The notes under the pieces: model-generated | Seen by the model: only the letters and a program-made list of their open reading frames with translations | Databases searched by the model: none | What the model was told of the DNA's origin: nothing | NCBI GenBank assembly: GCA_013176395.1 | Contig: JABMLP010000009.1 | Location: forward strand, 806,001 to 870,000 | Length of the DNA stretch: 64,000 nt | Origin: Venturia oleaginea | Taxonomy: Eukaryota; Ascomycota; Dothideomycetes; Venturiales; Venturiaceae | Direction: 5' to 3' | Shown here: in pieces, positions 11,739 to 21,178 of the stretch | Layout: every line of letters starts with the position of its first letter | Position numbering within the stretch: the first letter of the stretch is position 1 | Program-made: the position numbers and the translations under genes

Positions 11739-12218
11739 CAGCAAGACCTATAAGTAGGCCTTGCCCCCAGCCCCCATTTACATAGCTACCTGTAGTTCGC
11801 TATCATATTTAGTCCATACCTGATTGCTGCTCACGCCTTTCATTAGTTACTACTAGCCGTGACAAGTTTAAGGCATGGTATATACGGGGGATAGGAAATA
11901 TCCGTACATGACGGTTCTCATGTGAAACGATAGCAGATTTAGGACACGGCTTAGGAACGGTAGAGGAGCTGTACTGGCGGGAGTAGGATAGATGACCCGG
12001 GTAGTAAAGTAGTGGGCATAGTAAGAGTAGGTTTACGGTCAAGTCGAGAGACGTCAAGATAGCGAAGGGACCGGACCGTTGATGGCCCCCTTGCGCACCG
12101 TATAGATTTCGCTCAGGATAGATCCGAGAGGCTTTTTCATCCCAGAGAGTTGGGATTTTGCGATTGTAGATAGAGATTGTGGGCACACGTAAAATCTGAT
12201 TATTATTATTATTATTAT
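11739..12218. other. Left flank of the Fot1-type element
   Basis: A minus-strand open frame covers part of this stretch (11809-12282) but it runs into the transposon terminus and has no recognisable domain, so it is not called. The stretch ends in an ATT microsatellite (about 12200-12218). Confidence 0.4.
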
Positions 12219-12220
12219 TA

Positions 12221-14069
12221 ACGTGTTCCACCACCGAGCTGATCAACCCACCGAGCTGGTCAAAAGGGCTTGGCACGACCAACTCATGTTACGACTCTTC
12301 AATTTTATCGCTATTAACAATAGATTCTAAGTCCGTCGTGCTGCTATCTGATTCAGATGATATCTCGATATCTTTTTTATAAGTTCGCTCATTATGCCCA
12401 GTTGCGCCGCAGTTCCTACAGCGCCGTTGAGTTGGTCGGGCTATTTCCTGACCACCACTACCACGAGCCTTCTTTGATCCCTGAGGCGCGACAGACGCCT
12501 CGGCAGCTACCTGCGCTGCTACAGTCCCATACTCTATAGTACCACCTTGCTGGATCCACTTCCTTTTGCGCGATTTTCGCTTTGTCATTACTGCCAATTG
12601 CTCTTCAAGCTCGCGGTTGCGCGCAACAAGTAGAGTGTTTTGGTGTAGCATCAATTCAGCGCCCTTGACAAGCTGGGGAAAGCCTGCCTGCGCAGTAACT
12701 GGTGACCGAGTAAAGGACTCGCTTACGAGCTTGGATTGGGATCCAAATTCAAGAGTATTGCTTGGAGTCTTCGACTGCCACGGCGTCTCCTGCGGTGGGG
12801 GTGCTGGTGGGGTACGTAGCCGTACTTCAAGGCGATCCAATACCACCTCCGCGTTGATAGGGACTAGCCCTGCCATCTCAAAAGCCTTTCGACAGTTCTC
12901 TTCTGTAAACACGTCGAAAAACGCGTCTTTGAAGGCTGGGAGGAAGCCTTCTTTGTTGATATGGTAGACGCGTCGGCGTGCCAAGTCTCGAACTGGTTGA
13001 GAGTACTTGCACTTCAACGGCGAGAAACAGACCACATCAAGCGGCTGGAGGATATGCGATGAATGAGGTGGCATACAGAGCGTTATGATCTTATGTTCGA
13101 AGCAGTAGTCCTTGAAATCCTGGTTGAGATGGCTCTCATGGCCGTCCAAGATGAGCAGCCTATAACCCCCCACTTGACGCGCCTTTGTATACGCGTCAAA
13201 GTGCTTCAACCACTCAAGACCAAGCGCGTTGTTTGTCCAGCTGTTCTCAGAGACCGAGAGCTTCCAATTCCGTGGTATATCTGCCTCCTCATACCACGCA
13301 GAGATGTGAACGCGTCCTTTGTAGATAATGAATGGCGGGGTCGCATACCCAGCGGCGCAGATGCTCTGGATAACTGTAACCCACTCGCGATCGCCTGGCT
13401 GGATCAAATTAGGCCGTGTACGTCTTTCAGAAGCTGTGACGACCTTCATTGACCCAATAACGCCCATCTGGAAGCCAATCTCGTCAAAGTTGTGCGTATC
13501 CTCGTCGTGGATGCCGTACTTTGCCTTAGTGTCTGCAACGAGCTTGAACCACGCGCCAATAGTCTCTGGATCTTCCTGTAGTATCCTCTGCCTATCCTTA
13601 GCTCGATTAAAGGCCATCTTGAGCTCATCTGAGCGCGTTATAAACCTCTCAGCCCAGTTTTTCCCTACTGGCTCTCCACCGCGTACACCTAGTAGTTTAT
13701 CCGCCATATCTGCCACCTCACACAGCCGGGGCGCGAATCCTCGCGAATCGAGGTCGAGGATATATTGGACAATTGTCTGCTCTTCAGTCGTAGTGAGCTT
13801 GTGTTGGGCGTTGCGAGTATCTAGGCGATACGTGATTCCGTTATATCGCCTAGTTAATGTTGAAGGAGGTATATCAAACGCCTCAGTAGCGCGCCGGAGG
13901 CTTCGGAATTGGTGGGTGTTATAGGCAGAAAGGGCAAGCTGAATTCTGCCTTCTCTGTTAGATAATTGCGCGTTTTGTTGTTGAGACATATTGTGTTGAT
14001 AAGGGAGCAGCTGGTCTTGGCATAAACTGACCCGCTCGATGGGTTGACCCACTCGATGGTGGAATACGT
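12221..14069 (-). mobile_element. Complete Fot1/pogo-type DNA transposon
   Basis: The 1849-bp element begins ACGTGTTCCACCACCGAGC and ends in the inverted counterpart ACTCGATGGTGGAATACGT. The imperfect terminal inverted repeats are about 43 bp and each contains a doubled subunit (CACCGAGCTGGTCAA-like). TA lies immediately outside both ends (12219-12220 and 14070-14071), as expected for the TA target duplication of this superfamily. The interior carries one uninterrupted transposase gene. Both flanks and the TA lie within ATT-repeat DNA. Confidence 0.9.
12289..13989 (-). CDS. Fot1/pogo-type DD35D transposase
   Basis: Transposase of 566 residues from the ATG at 13989, where the frame starts MSQQQNAQ; the open frame also runs upstream through the terminal repeat, which is unlikely to be translated. 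The N terminus is a Psq-type helix-turn-helix (REGRIQLAL... DIPPSTLTRR), followed by a CENP-B type DNA-binding domain (LTTTEEQTIVQYILDLDSRG to about residue 130). The catalytic core has FDEIGF, LILDGHESH and QPLDVVCF, with exactly 35 residues between the second and third Asp, matching the DD35D signature of Fot1. The C terminus carries a CCHC zinc-knuckle-like motif in which the last Cys is Tyr (CRNCGATGHNERTY). The intact frame suggests recent activity, although the altered knuckle could affect function. Confidence 0.93.
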   Translation of the reverse strand: MSQQQNAQLSNREGRIQLALSAYNTHQFRSLRRATEAFDIPPSTLTRRYNGITYRLDTRNAQHKLTTTEEQTIVQYILDLDSRGFAPRLCEVADMADKLLGVRGGEPVGKNWAERFITRSDELKMAFNRAKDRQRILQEDPETIGAWFKLVADTKAKYGIHDEDTHNFDEIGFQMGVIGSMKVVTASERRTRPNLIQPGDREWVTVIQSICAAGYATPPFIIYKGRVHISAWYEEADIPRNWKLSVSENSWTNNALGLEWLKHFDAYTKARQVGGYRLLILDGHESHLNQDFKDYCFEHKIITLCMPPHSSHILQPLDVVCFSPLKCKYSQPVRDLARRRVYHINKEGFLPAFKDAFFDVFTEENCRKAFEMAGLVPINAEVVLDRLEVRLRTPPAPPPQETPWQSKTPSNTLEFGSQSKLVSESFTRSPVTAQAGFPQLVKGAELMLHQNTLLVARNRELEEQLAVMTKRKSRKRKWIQQGGTIEYGTVAAQVAAEASVAPQGSKKARGSGGQEIARPTQRRCRNCGATGHNERTYKKDIEISSESDSSTTDLESIVNSDKIEES

Positions 14070-14071
14070 TA

Positions 14072-14087
14072 TTATTATTATTATTAT
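14072..14087. repeat. ATT microsatellite between the two elements
   Basis: The DNA between the two Fot1-type elements is only an ATT/TTA run, with the TA target duplications at its edges. A similar run lies left of the first element (about 12200-12218). Both insertions therefore went into the same TTA-repeat stretch. Confidence 0.85.
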
Positions 14088-14089
14088 TA

Positions 14090-14758
14090 ACGTATTCGAT
14101 CACCCAACCGGTCACAATTTCTTGGCACGACCATCTTATATTACGACTCTTCAATTTCATCACTATTAACAATAGATTCTCAATCCGTCGTGCTGCTATC
14201 TGATTCAGAAGATATCTCGATATCTTTTTTACAAGTTCGCGCATTATGCCCAGTTGCGCCGCAGTTCCCACAGCGCCGTTGAGTTGGTCGGGCTGTTTCT
14301 TGATCACCACTACCACGAGCCTTCTTCGATCCCTGAGGCGCTACAGACGCCTCTGCAGCTACCTGCGCTGCTGCAGTCCCATACTCTATAGTACATATCT
14401 GCCACCTCACACAGCCGGGGCGCAAATCCTCGCGAATCGAGGTCGAGGATATATCGGACAAGCGTTTGCTCTTCGGTAAGGGTAAGTTTCCGACCGTTTG
14501 GTGGTCTTTCGAGGATAAATGGGACTCCTCTGACGCGATCGGAGAGGGTTTGTTGTTTAACGTTGAAGGCGCTCGCAGCAGCCCGTTGGCTTCGGGGTTG
14601 GGCGGTATTCAAAGCTTGGATTGCAAGGTGAATTCTCCCTTCGTGTTGGAGTAGTAACTCATTACGTTGTTGAGACATAGTAGAATAAGAAGAGTAGTTG
14701 GGGTCTTGGCAAATTTTGACGGGTTGGGTGATCTGACGGGTTGGGTGATCGAATACGT
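14090..14758 (-). mobile_element. Internally deleted, chimeric Fot1-type element
   Basis: A 669-bp element with near-perfect termini (ACGTATTCGATCACCCAAC at the left, its complement at the right) flanked by TA at 14088-14089 and 14759-14760. The right end has two tandem copies of TGACGGGTTGGGTGATC. The left ~300 bp is almost identical to the 3' end of the neighbouring full-length element. The right ~370 bp encodes a clearly different transposase N terminus. The catalytic core is missing, with the deletion junction near 14395. It would depend on a transposase made elsewhere. Confidence 0.88.
14310..14678 (-). pseudogene. Truncated transposase N terminus in the deleted element
   Basis: Starts MSQQRNELLLQHEGR (ATG at 14678) and follows the Psq and CENP-B type regions of the full-length neighbour (TLVRYILDLDSRGFAP). 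After ADM at about 14395 the frame jumps to sequence from the C-terminal coding region, read out of frame, and stops at 14310. The remaining C-terminal piece (14180-14400) keeps an intact CCHC knuckle, CGNCGATGHNARTC, in another frame. Confidence 0.85.
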
Positions 14759-15528
14759 TATTAATTAAGTAAGAAATCAATAGCATATAATCTATTAGTA
14801 GAAATTCCAAGGTAAAGAACCATCACGCAAAGACGTTTCATAATACCTTTACATCCCAGAAAAGAGTATGATTAACAGGCTTAAAATTATCACCACTTAT
14901 GACTCTACTCCAAAGATGTATCCCCTATTCTCAATATCTAGGTTATTCATCAGAGATATCTCCCTCTAAATTTACAAAGCAACTTTACCACTAGTCAGCT
15001 TACTTAATTGCAAGAAAAATACATTCGAAGCTATGTAGATAGTAAGCTATATGCAAAGCCAATAAAACAAAGGTTTGGCTTCCTTTCCAATCGTGCCTTA
15101 CGTATATCTATGAATACCCCTGGTATATATCCTGGGTAGTAGATCAAAATCTATTTAAATCGATACCATCTACATCTGCATCTACATCTCTGCTATCGCT
15201 AGCCATTGTTTCCACTTCACCAACTAGTTCCATGACTCCCGAGCGAAACGATGTAGGAAAAAAGTTAGCGGAAGTCTTGGATAGCGTCGACGAAATGAAA
15301 TCGTTTGAAAGCTCGTGTTGATCACCATGGAATCCGATCCAACATTGAAAAGTTCCTAAATTCTTTCACTGCTAACGAATTTAGCAATCGCTTCACGCTG
15401 AAGACGTTACCGGCAATTTGATCGTGAGTAACTCCGATTCCGTCTTTGTAGGCATTCGCCGTTGTCATACTAATAGCATCCATTTATTCCTAGGATCCCA
15501 TTTTTCCTTGAACTCAATATCTCCTATC
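14759..15528. other. AT-rich gap with a possible gene relic
   Basis: At 15222-15425 (plus strand) two frames read as ordinary protein: DVGKKLAEVLDSVDEMKSFE and, after a frame change near 15318, GIRSNIEKFLNSFTANEFSN. No start, end or partner exon is evident, so this is only noted as a possible remnant. The right edge is the 3' side of ALG8. Confidence 0.3.
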
Positions 15529-17521
15529 TTAAGCTTCGCTGAAATAAACAACCAAAAACCCGAGCCAGCTACCTACAACACCAAGCGCAGAATATGAACT
15601 AGTGAACATCAGGGGCATAAATTCGTACTTATTTTTGAAAATCAAACCATGTAACAGACTCGTGTAGAGAATCAGTGGTATCGCAATGGCAATATAGAAA
15701 GTGCTGAAGCGATCGAGGAGGAAGAATCGCGGCTGGGGTGATCTGAATCAATCAGTATCTGAGTGATGATGCTAAGTGAAAAGGACTTACGCGGGTGCCA
15801 ACTTATCAAAGGCACTAAGGAAAACAACAAGCCAGAGAATGGTGTAGACCACTTTGACGGGGAACTCTTGGGTAGTGTAGAGCAGAGGGAATAACGACAC
15901 ATGTCCAGCGACAGCCAGAGGTCTGAAAGCACCAAGGTGGCGACGATCATGGAGGCAGAGGAGCGTGAATGGGAGGATGATGAGTAGGATCGCTTTTTCG
16001 TGCACGTGCCAGCTGAAGAGGAATGATGAGTAGGATGTCAGGACGAGTGCGCTCAGAAAATTGTGGGGTGTTGGTCGGAAGAAAAGCTTGAGTAGTGCTG
16101 GGATTTGAGTTCCGATCGCCAGGATGAATGTGTGCCGAGGCGTGATCTCTGGAAGTACTGCAAAGGCAGTGTCGCCAACTAGGCCACGAGTGACGCTGTT
16201 GATGGCATCGTGATTGACGGGAAGTTTGAGATAGGGCGCCACTAGCGGTGTCAGATTTGTTCATGCTCAAAAAGAGAAAATACGGCCACTTACAATAGAT
16301 CAATATACGATCAGTGAAGGAGTACATGGCCCACACATTGGGCGCCCAGTATGCATGGCATAATCCTCGCGAGAACGGGAAAAGTCTACTCATGAGCTGT
16401 GGTATCTGCTCCCAGTACACGAATGGTCCAAAAGCAGCGCCAAAAATAGCAGCGATCCCAAGACCAAGCTTGATGCAGTTGAAGAATTGGATTCGGAAGA
16501 TGGTGGTGGGATACAAACTCCACTTCGGACCCAAACAGTAGGCTCTTAGCAGATAGACAAAATAGGCAGGGGCCAGGTAGAGGTAGATGTGCTTCATACA
16601 TAGCAGAGTCGCAAAAGAAAGGCCACTCAGAAGGAGGCGACCTTCTTGAGCATATGCAATGGAGAGAATGAGGATTCCATACATGGAGCCGTTGTACTGG
16701 AAGTGAATGTGATCGATGATTAGCAGTCCAGGTGAGAGAAATATGGCCAATGCTGCTGCGTGTGCTGTTGTTTTCGATGGCGAAGCTTTTACATATCTCG
16801 AGGAAACGATTAATTCAGTTACCTGGAATTCATATAGGTACAGCTTACTTGTGAAGGGCATAAAGCAAAAGTAATTCACTGAATATGACAGTCGCACGCT
16901 GAAAGTAAATGGTCTCCCAGCTGTCATAGCCAAGAGATTGAATATTGAGCATCAAGGGGTCGACATAGTGAGCAGCTTGCGACATGAGCCACTCGAAGTA
17001 TGCGAAGAAAGGAGGATAATCCAGAGTCCATTCCGACGTTTTCTGATACTCAAATCAGTGTGCAACTTTTAAAGGAGGCATCTTCACAATTGGTGTACAG
17101 TGCATGCTCGTGACATGTTTCGTGTGACGGTTGACGTTGAAGTCCCGAAAGGGAAATGCAAACGGCGGGCGGCACCATAAGGCCAGGTAGGGTGTCTGTT
17201 GAAATGTCATAGGTGAAACGGAAACGATGACTTGCATGTGTGCGGTGCCAAACATAGCCAAACGATCGTCTCAGGGATGTTTGGAGGTGCCAACAGAACA
17301 CGTACCTCGAAATACCAGTCCTTGACGGGCAGCTCGTTTGTAATGGCGAGCCAGTTTCGATGGACCTCGAAGTCAGTAGATTTGCTGGGAGAAGTTAAAA
17401 TGGCCGTGGTGGTTATGCAGGTACGAGAGTCAACTCACTATGCGGGGAACAGCAGTATCTTCAATGAAGTGGCTACCACGGCGCTCTGCACGAGGGATGG
17501 GTACAGCTGTTGACGCGACAT
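15529..17521 (-). CDS. ALG8: Dolichyl-P-Glc alpha-1,3-glucosyltransferase ALG8
   Basis: This is the ER multi-pass enzyme that adds the second glucose to the lipid-linked oligosaccharide, using dolichyl-phosphate glucose, before transfer to asparagine. Six exons fit in phase: 17439-17521, 17306-17384, 16849-17042, 16294-16796, 15791-16241 and 15529-15742, totalling 508 codons with the stop. Introns are 54, 263, 52, 52 and 48 nt. Signatures include [14 protein letters not shown] and the DYPPFF loop of the ALG6/ALG8 family near the N terminus, [23 protein letters not shown], and [16 protein letters not shown], which separates ALG8 from ALG6. The C-terminal exon reads FFLLDRFS. The 263-nt second intron is long for this window but its ends and phase fit. 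The gene lies head to head with nrd1, separated by 1.2 kb. Confidence 0.95.
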
Positions 17522-18706
17522 GGCTCTGGAGGATGAACGACGCTCTCTGGCTAGATGAATCTATTCATAAAGGAGGTTTTATAGTGTGTGGAACGCTACG
17601 GTACGGTATTAGCTGGGTTTGAGAAAGTCGCCGCGCTGTGCTTAGCCGGGCGTTTAGCTCCCGTCTAACCGGGTTAGGAGTGCAACGTGCAGACTATCTT
17701 TGATTTACGACGCATACGGATACGATGTAGCCTGTCAGAAACAATCGCTGTAGCCTGTAACAATCGATGTAGCCTGTCAGGTTTGTGAACAGTGAACAGT
17801 GAACAGTGAACAAGCCCGCTGAGGTTGCACACTTCTTGCACTTGTGAATGTTTGTGTAAGATGGATGCCTTATCCATCCCGGTCCAGGACTGCAGGCCAC
17901 CAGACCACGCGAAGAAAGGGGTCCATCTGTCTAGTGTCAGGCACCGATTCCGAATGCCTCCCAGCAAAGCCCAGCATGATGGCACATAACCAGACTTGAC
18001 TTGCAAGAAGATTGCTATCTTTTGCGACCTGCAACTCCACTGCCACCTCCAGGCCAAGCATCTCTCCATGATCCTGATCTTCGGTGTTTGGGATGAATAA
18101 GGCGTGTGATTCAGTAGCCTTCCAATTCATGTGCACTGACCTGACCGCAATCTCCCAGCTCCCTGGCTCCATCCAGGAGACCCAAAGTGCCCGACTTTCT
18201 CCCTCCACCACCTCGACTCCTCACAGACCCTCCAGCTTTGGTCCATTCATTTTCGTTCGCTCTTTTTGTCTTGGGAAGCAGTCGTCCCCTGCTTGCCATA
18301 TCGCTGTCTGTCGCCTTCTTCTATACCCATTCCGTAGCAACCGCGCAATCGATAATCGTCCACGCTCGCGTCCGACTCTCCTCCATTGGCATATCCTTTG
18401 TCACCTTCGACCGCTTCGAAAGGACCTTCGCATCTTTAACCTTGAACCGTACTCCTTTTAATTGAAAGAATCCTCAAGAGAAGCGCCAAGTCAGTACTAT
18501 CGAACTCGTGAGTCTCTACCGGCGCCCTCTGCTTCAGAGTGGAACAGTTGCTGATACATGTTTGATTGATCAGCTCTTGTTATCAACACTACCTCCCGTT
18601 CCATCCTCTCTCGTCCGGTCACCATCTCCGGACGACTTAATCCGTCAAGACGGCTGTACTATCATCAACTTTGCGGGACTCCACCGTCCCGCCACATCTG
18701 CTTTCT
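17522..18706. promoter_or_regulatory. Divergent ALG8/nrd1 intergenic region
   Basis: This region holds both promoters. A small repeat cluster lies at 17725-17815: TGTAGCCTGT three times, then four units of the heptamer TGAACAG. From about 18180 to 18660 the plus strand is pyrimidine-rich (CTCC/TCTC), typical of long fungal 5' leaders. Open frames here have no recognisable content. A 5' leader intron for nrd1 is possible but not resolved. Confidence 0.5.
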
Positions 18707-21178
18707 ATGCAGCATCAGGAGGCTGGGCCTAACATCGGGCACTCTGCTCGACTACCTTCTTTTTCGAAGCTCGCCATGAACGAGCACTCTGCCTTCTCTC
18801 ACGGGGGTTTCCATCACCAAAGCCAGCACTCGTTGGGTGGATATTCCGACAGGCATCCTCAGCGATCTTCGAACATCCCGAACATCAATACTGCCAGGCT
18901 TGCCCAGGCACAGCAGCAGGCAAATGACATGCAGACTCCAGGCACTGGCTACGACATGAACTTTACACCTCTTCTCCCTTCGCAGCTTCTCCTTGGCAGC
19001 CCTTTCCAGCCAGGTTCGCCGAATGCCTTCCAGTCGCCCCAATTCCAGTCATTTGGAAACTTCGCTCAAGCGAACAATGGCCAACAGCAGATGGGTAATG
19101 CCCAGCCCATGTCGCCCACCATGTATCAGAGCATGATGTCACCAACCCTGAACGGTAGCTTCATGCAAGGTCCACAATCTCCCACCGGAGCCTACGGTGG
19201 ATTCGGTGCTCAGAGCATGGGACTTGGCAACCCCATGGGCATGACTCAAGGCATGGTTTCTGGAACAAGCCGAACTGTCTATTTGGGAAACATTCCTCCA
19301 GAGACCTCTGCTGAGGAGATTCTTGGTCACGTTCGTAGCGGACAAATCGAGTCAGTCCGTTTGTTGCCTGACAAGAACTGCGCATTTATTTCCTTCTTGG
19401 ACAGCAGCTCCGCCACTCATTTCCACTCCGATGCTATTTTGAAGAAGCTTGCCATCAAGGGTCAAGACATCAAGATTGGTTGGGGCAAGCCATCCCACGT
19501 GCCTACCTCTGTTGCGCTTGCTGTTCAGCAGTCGGGTGCTTCGCGCAATGTGTACCTTGGTAACCTTCCAGAAGACATTGGCGAGGAGGAACTCCGCGAA
19601 GACTTGGGCAAATTCGGCCCTATCGATACAATCAAGATTGTGAGGGAGAAATCCATCGCGTTCGTCCACTTCTTGTCCATCGGAAACGCCACAAAGGCCG
19701 TCGCTCAGCTACCACAGGAACCAAAGTGGCAACCTCCTCGACGCGTGTACTACGGCAAGGACCGATGTGCATACGTCTCCAAGACCCAGCAACAGAACGC
19801 CGCCCAGTACTTGGGAATCGCACCTGGTTATGCGCACGTGCTTAACGGTGTCGATCGGGATTTGATCTCCAACGCTCTCGCACAGCAGTCAGTCGCTGCC
19901 GCAGCCGTTGCGACCTCTGCCGGTGGAGTCAACAACCTTGGAAACAGGACTGTCTACCTTGGAAACATTCATCCCGAAACGACCATCGAAGAGATCTGCA
20001 ACGTTGTTCGAGGTGGACTTTTGCACCACATTCGTTACATCCCAGACAAGCACATCTGCTTTGTCACCTTTATCGATCCCACATCTGCAGCTTCATTTTA
20101 TGCCCTCAGCAACCTTCAGGGTCTGATGATCCACAACCGCAGATTGAAGATTGGCTGGGGCAAACATTCTGGTGCTCTGCCACCAGCGATTGCTCTCGCT
20201 GTCAGCGGTGGCGCGTCCCGAAACGTCTACATTGGCAATCTCGATGAGTCATGGACAGAGGAGCGTCTGAGACAAGACTTCTCTGAGTATGGCGAAATCG
20301 AGCTGGTCAACACGTTGAGAGAGAAGAGCTGTGCTTTCGTTAATTTCACAAACATCGCCAACGCCATCAAGGCCATTGAAGCTGTTCGTAGCAAAGACGA
20401 GTACAAGCGATTCAAGGTCAACTTCGGCAAAGATCGATGCGGAAACCCACCACGACAAATGAACCAGCAACAACATCAACAACAGCAGGGCGGACATGAT
20501 GCCATGTCATCTCCTTCCCCAGTCAATGGATCCCAGGGTCGACAAGCTTCGCCGCCAAACGCGCCCAACGGCATCTTGAACTCCGGCAGCAACAATCCTT
20601 TGATGCTATACCTGCAGCAAGCCCAGCAACAACAACAACAACAACAACAACAACAAGGTGGTCAGCAACAGCAGCAGCAGTACTCTCAATCTGAGATACC
20701 TTCCATTAACGGCATGTCACAGCACCAGGCCTTTACATCAGCTCAAGCCCAGGCCGCCTTCTACAGCGCAGACAGCTCACCTCAGGGTCTGACGCCAAGT
20801 TTGCACCCAACTGGGCCGTCGCACAGCAGCAGTGCCAGCTTCAGCATGGCTAACGGCAGCATGAACGGATCATCGAACGGAATGAGTGGCTCCACTACCG
20901 TCGGCGGCATGCTGGCTCCTTCGAACATGGCCTCGCGTGGGGCTCAACACTCGCGCGCCGTCAGCTTGCCCGTCTTTACACAGGCGCAGCAGCTCCCTCC
21001 TCCTCTTGCCCAACATAGCCACCAGATGAGTAATGGATTCGGTGGAATGAATAACGGCGGTTACTCTGGTTTCAGCACCGGTATTGCTGGCTATGGCCTA
21101 GCCATCAGCGGAGACAACGGCCAGAACAGCCATGGCGGCCTCCCAGGGTGGGCTGAGGAGGAAATCGGTGCTCAATAA
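18707..21178 (+). CDS. nrd1: Four-RRM RNA-binding protein, Nrd1/Msa2 type
   Basis: 823 residues from the ATG at 18707 (MQHQEAG); the frame is open further upstream only from a TTG. Four RRMs are arranged in two similar pairs: RTVYLGNIPPETSAEE at about 187, RNVYLGNLPEDIGEE at about 280, RTVYLGNIHPETTIEE at about 413 and RNVYIGNLDESWTEE at about 505. Each is followed by its RNP1-like strand (CAFISF, IAFVHF, ICFVTF, CAFVNF). The N terminus is Q/G/N/M-rich and the C terminus has a polyglutamine run and Ser/Asn-rich tail. Architecture matches fission-yeast Nrd1/Msa2, a cytoplasmic mRNA binder that represses sexual differentiation and helps cytokinesis. The role here is inferred from that homologue. 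Coding sequence is one exon. Confidence 0.9.
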   Translation: MQHQEAGPNIGHSARLPSFSKLAMNEHSAFSHGGFHHQSQHSLGGYSDRHPQRSSNIPNINTARLAQAQQQANDMQTPGTGYDMNFTPLLPSQLLLGSPFQPGSPNAFQSPQFQSFGNFAQANNGQQQMGNAQPMSPTMYQSMMSPTLNGSFMQGPQSPTGAYGGFGAQSMGLGNPMGMTQGMVSGTSRTVYLGNIPPETSAEEILGHVRSGQIESVRLLPDKNCAFISFLDSSSATHFHSDAILKKLAIKGQDIKIGWGKPSHVPTSVALAVQQSGASRNVYLGNLPEDIGEEELREDLGKFGPIDTIKIVREKSIAFVHFLSIGNATKAVAQLPQEPKWQPPRRVYYGKDRCAYVSKTQQQNAAQYLGIAPGYAHVLNGVDRDLISNALAQQSVAAAAVATSAGGVNNLGNRTVYLGNIHPETTIEEICNVVRGGLLHHIRYIPDKHICFVTFIDPTSAASFYALSNLQGLMIHNRRLKIGWGKHSGALPPAIALAVSGGASRNVYIGNLDESWTEERLRQDFSEYGEIELVNTLREKSCAFVNFTNIANAIKAIEAVRSKDEYKRFKVNFGKDRCGNPPRQMNQQQHQQQQGGHDAMSSPSPVNGSQGRQASPPNAPNGILNSGSNNPLMLYLQQAQQQQQQQQQQQGGQQQQQQYSQSEIPSINGMSQHQAFTSAQAQAAFYSADSSPQGLTPSLHPTGPSHSSSASFSMANGSMNGSSNGMSGSTTVGGMLAPSNMASRGAQHSRAVSLPVFTQAQQLPPPLAQHSHQMSNGFGGMNNGGYSGFSTGIAGYGLAISGDNGQNSHGGLPGWAEEEIGAQ
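20617..20684 (+). repeat. CAA/CAG repeat encoding polyglutamine
   Basis: A CAA run followed by a shorter CAG run encodes two Gln tracts separated by GG in the C-terminal region of the Nrd1-type protein. Length variation between strains is likely. Confidence 0.9.

Noticed and set aside
11592..11800. LTR retrotransposon end
   Set aside because: No TG...CA boundary pair, primer-binding site or reverse transcriptase was found; only the tandem duplication is supported.
12289..14316. 675-residue transposase starting at 14316
   Set aside because: The extra N-terminal part is translated terminal repeat and neighbouring element; the ATG at 13989 matches the start of the sister element.
18508..18732. 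Short open frame upstream of nrd1
   Set aside because: Pyrimidine-rich leader sequence without coding character.
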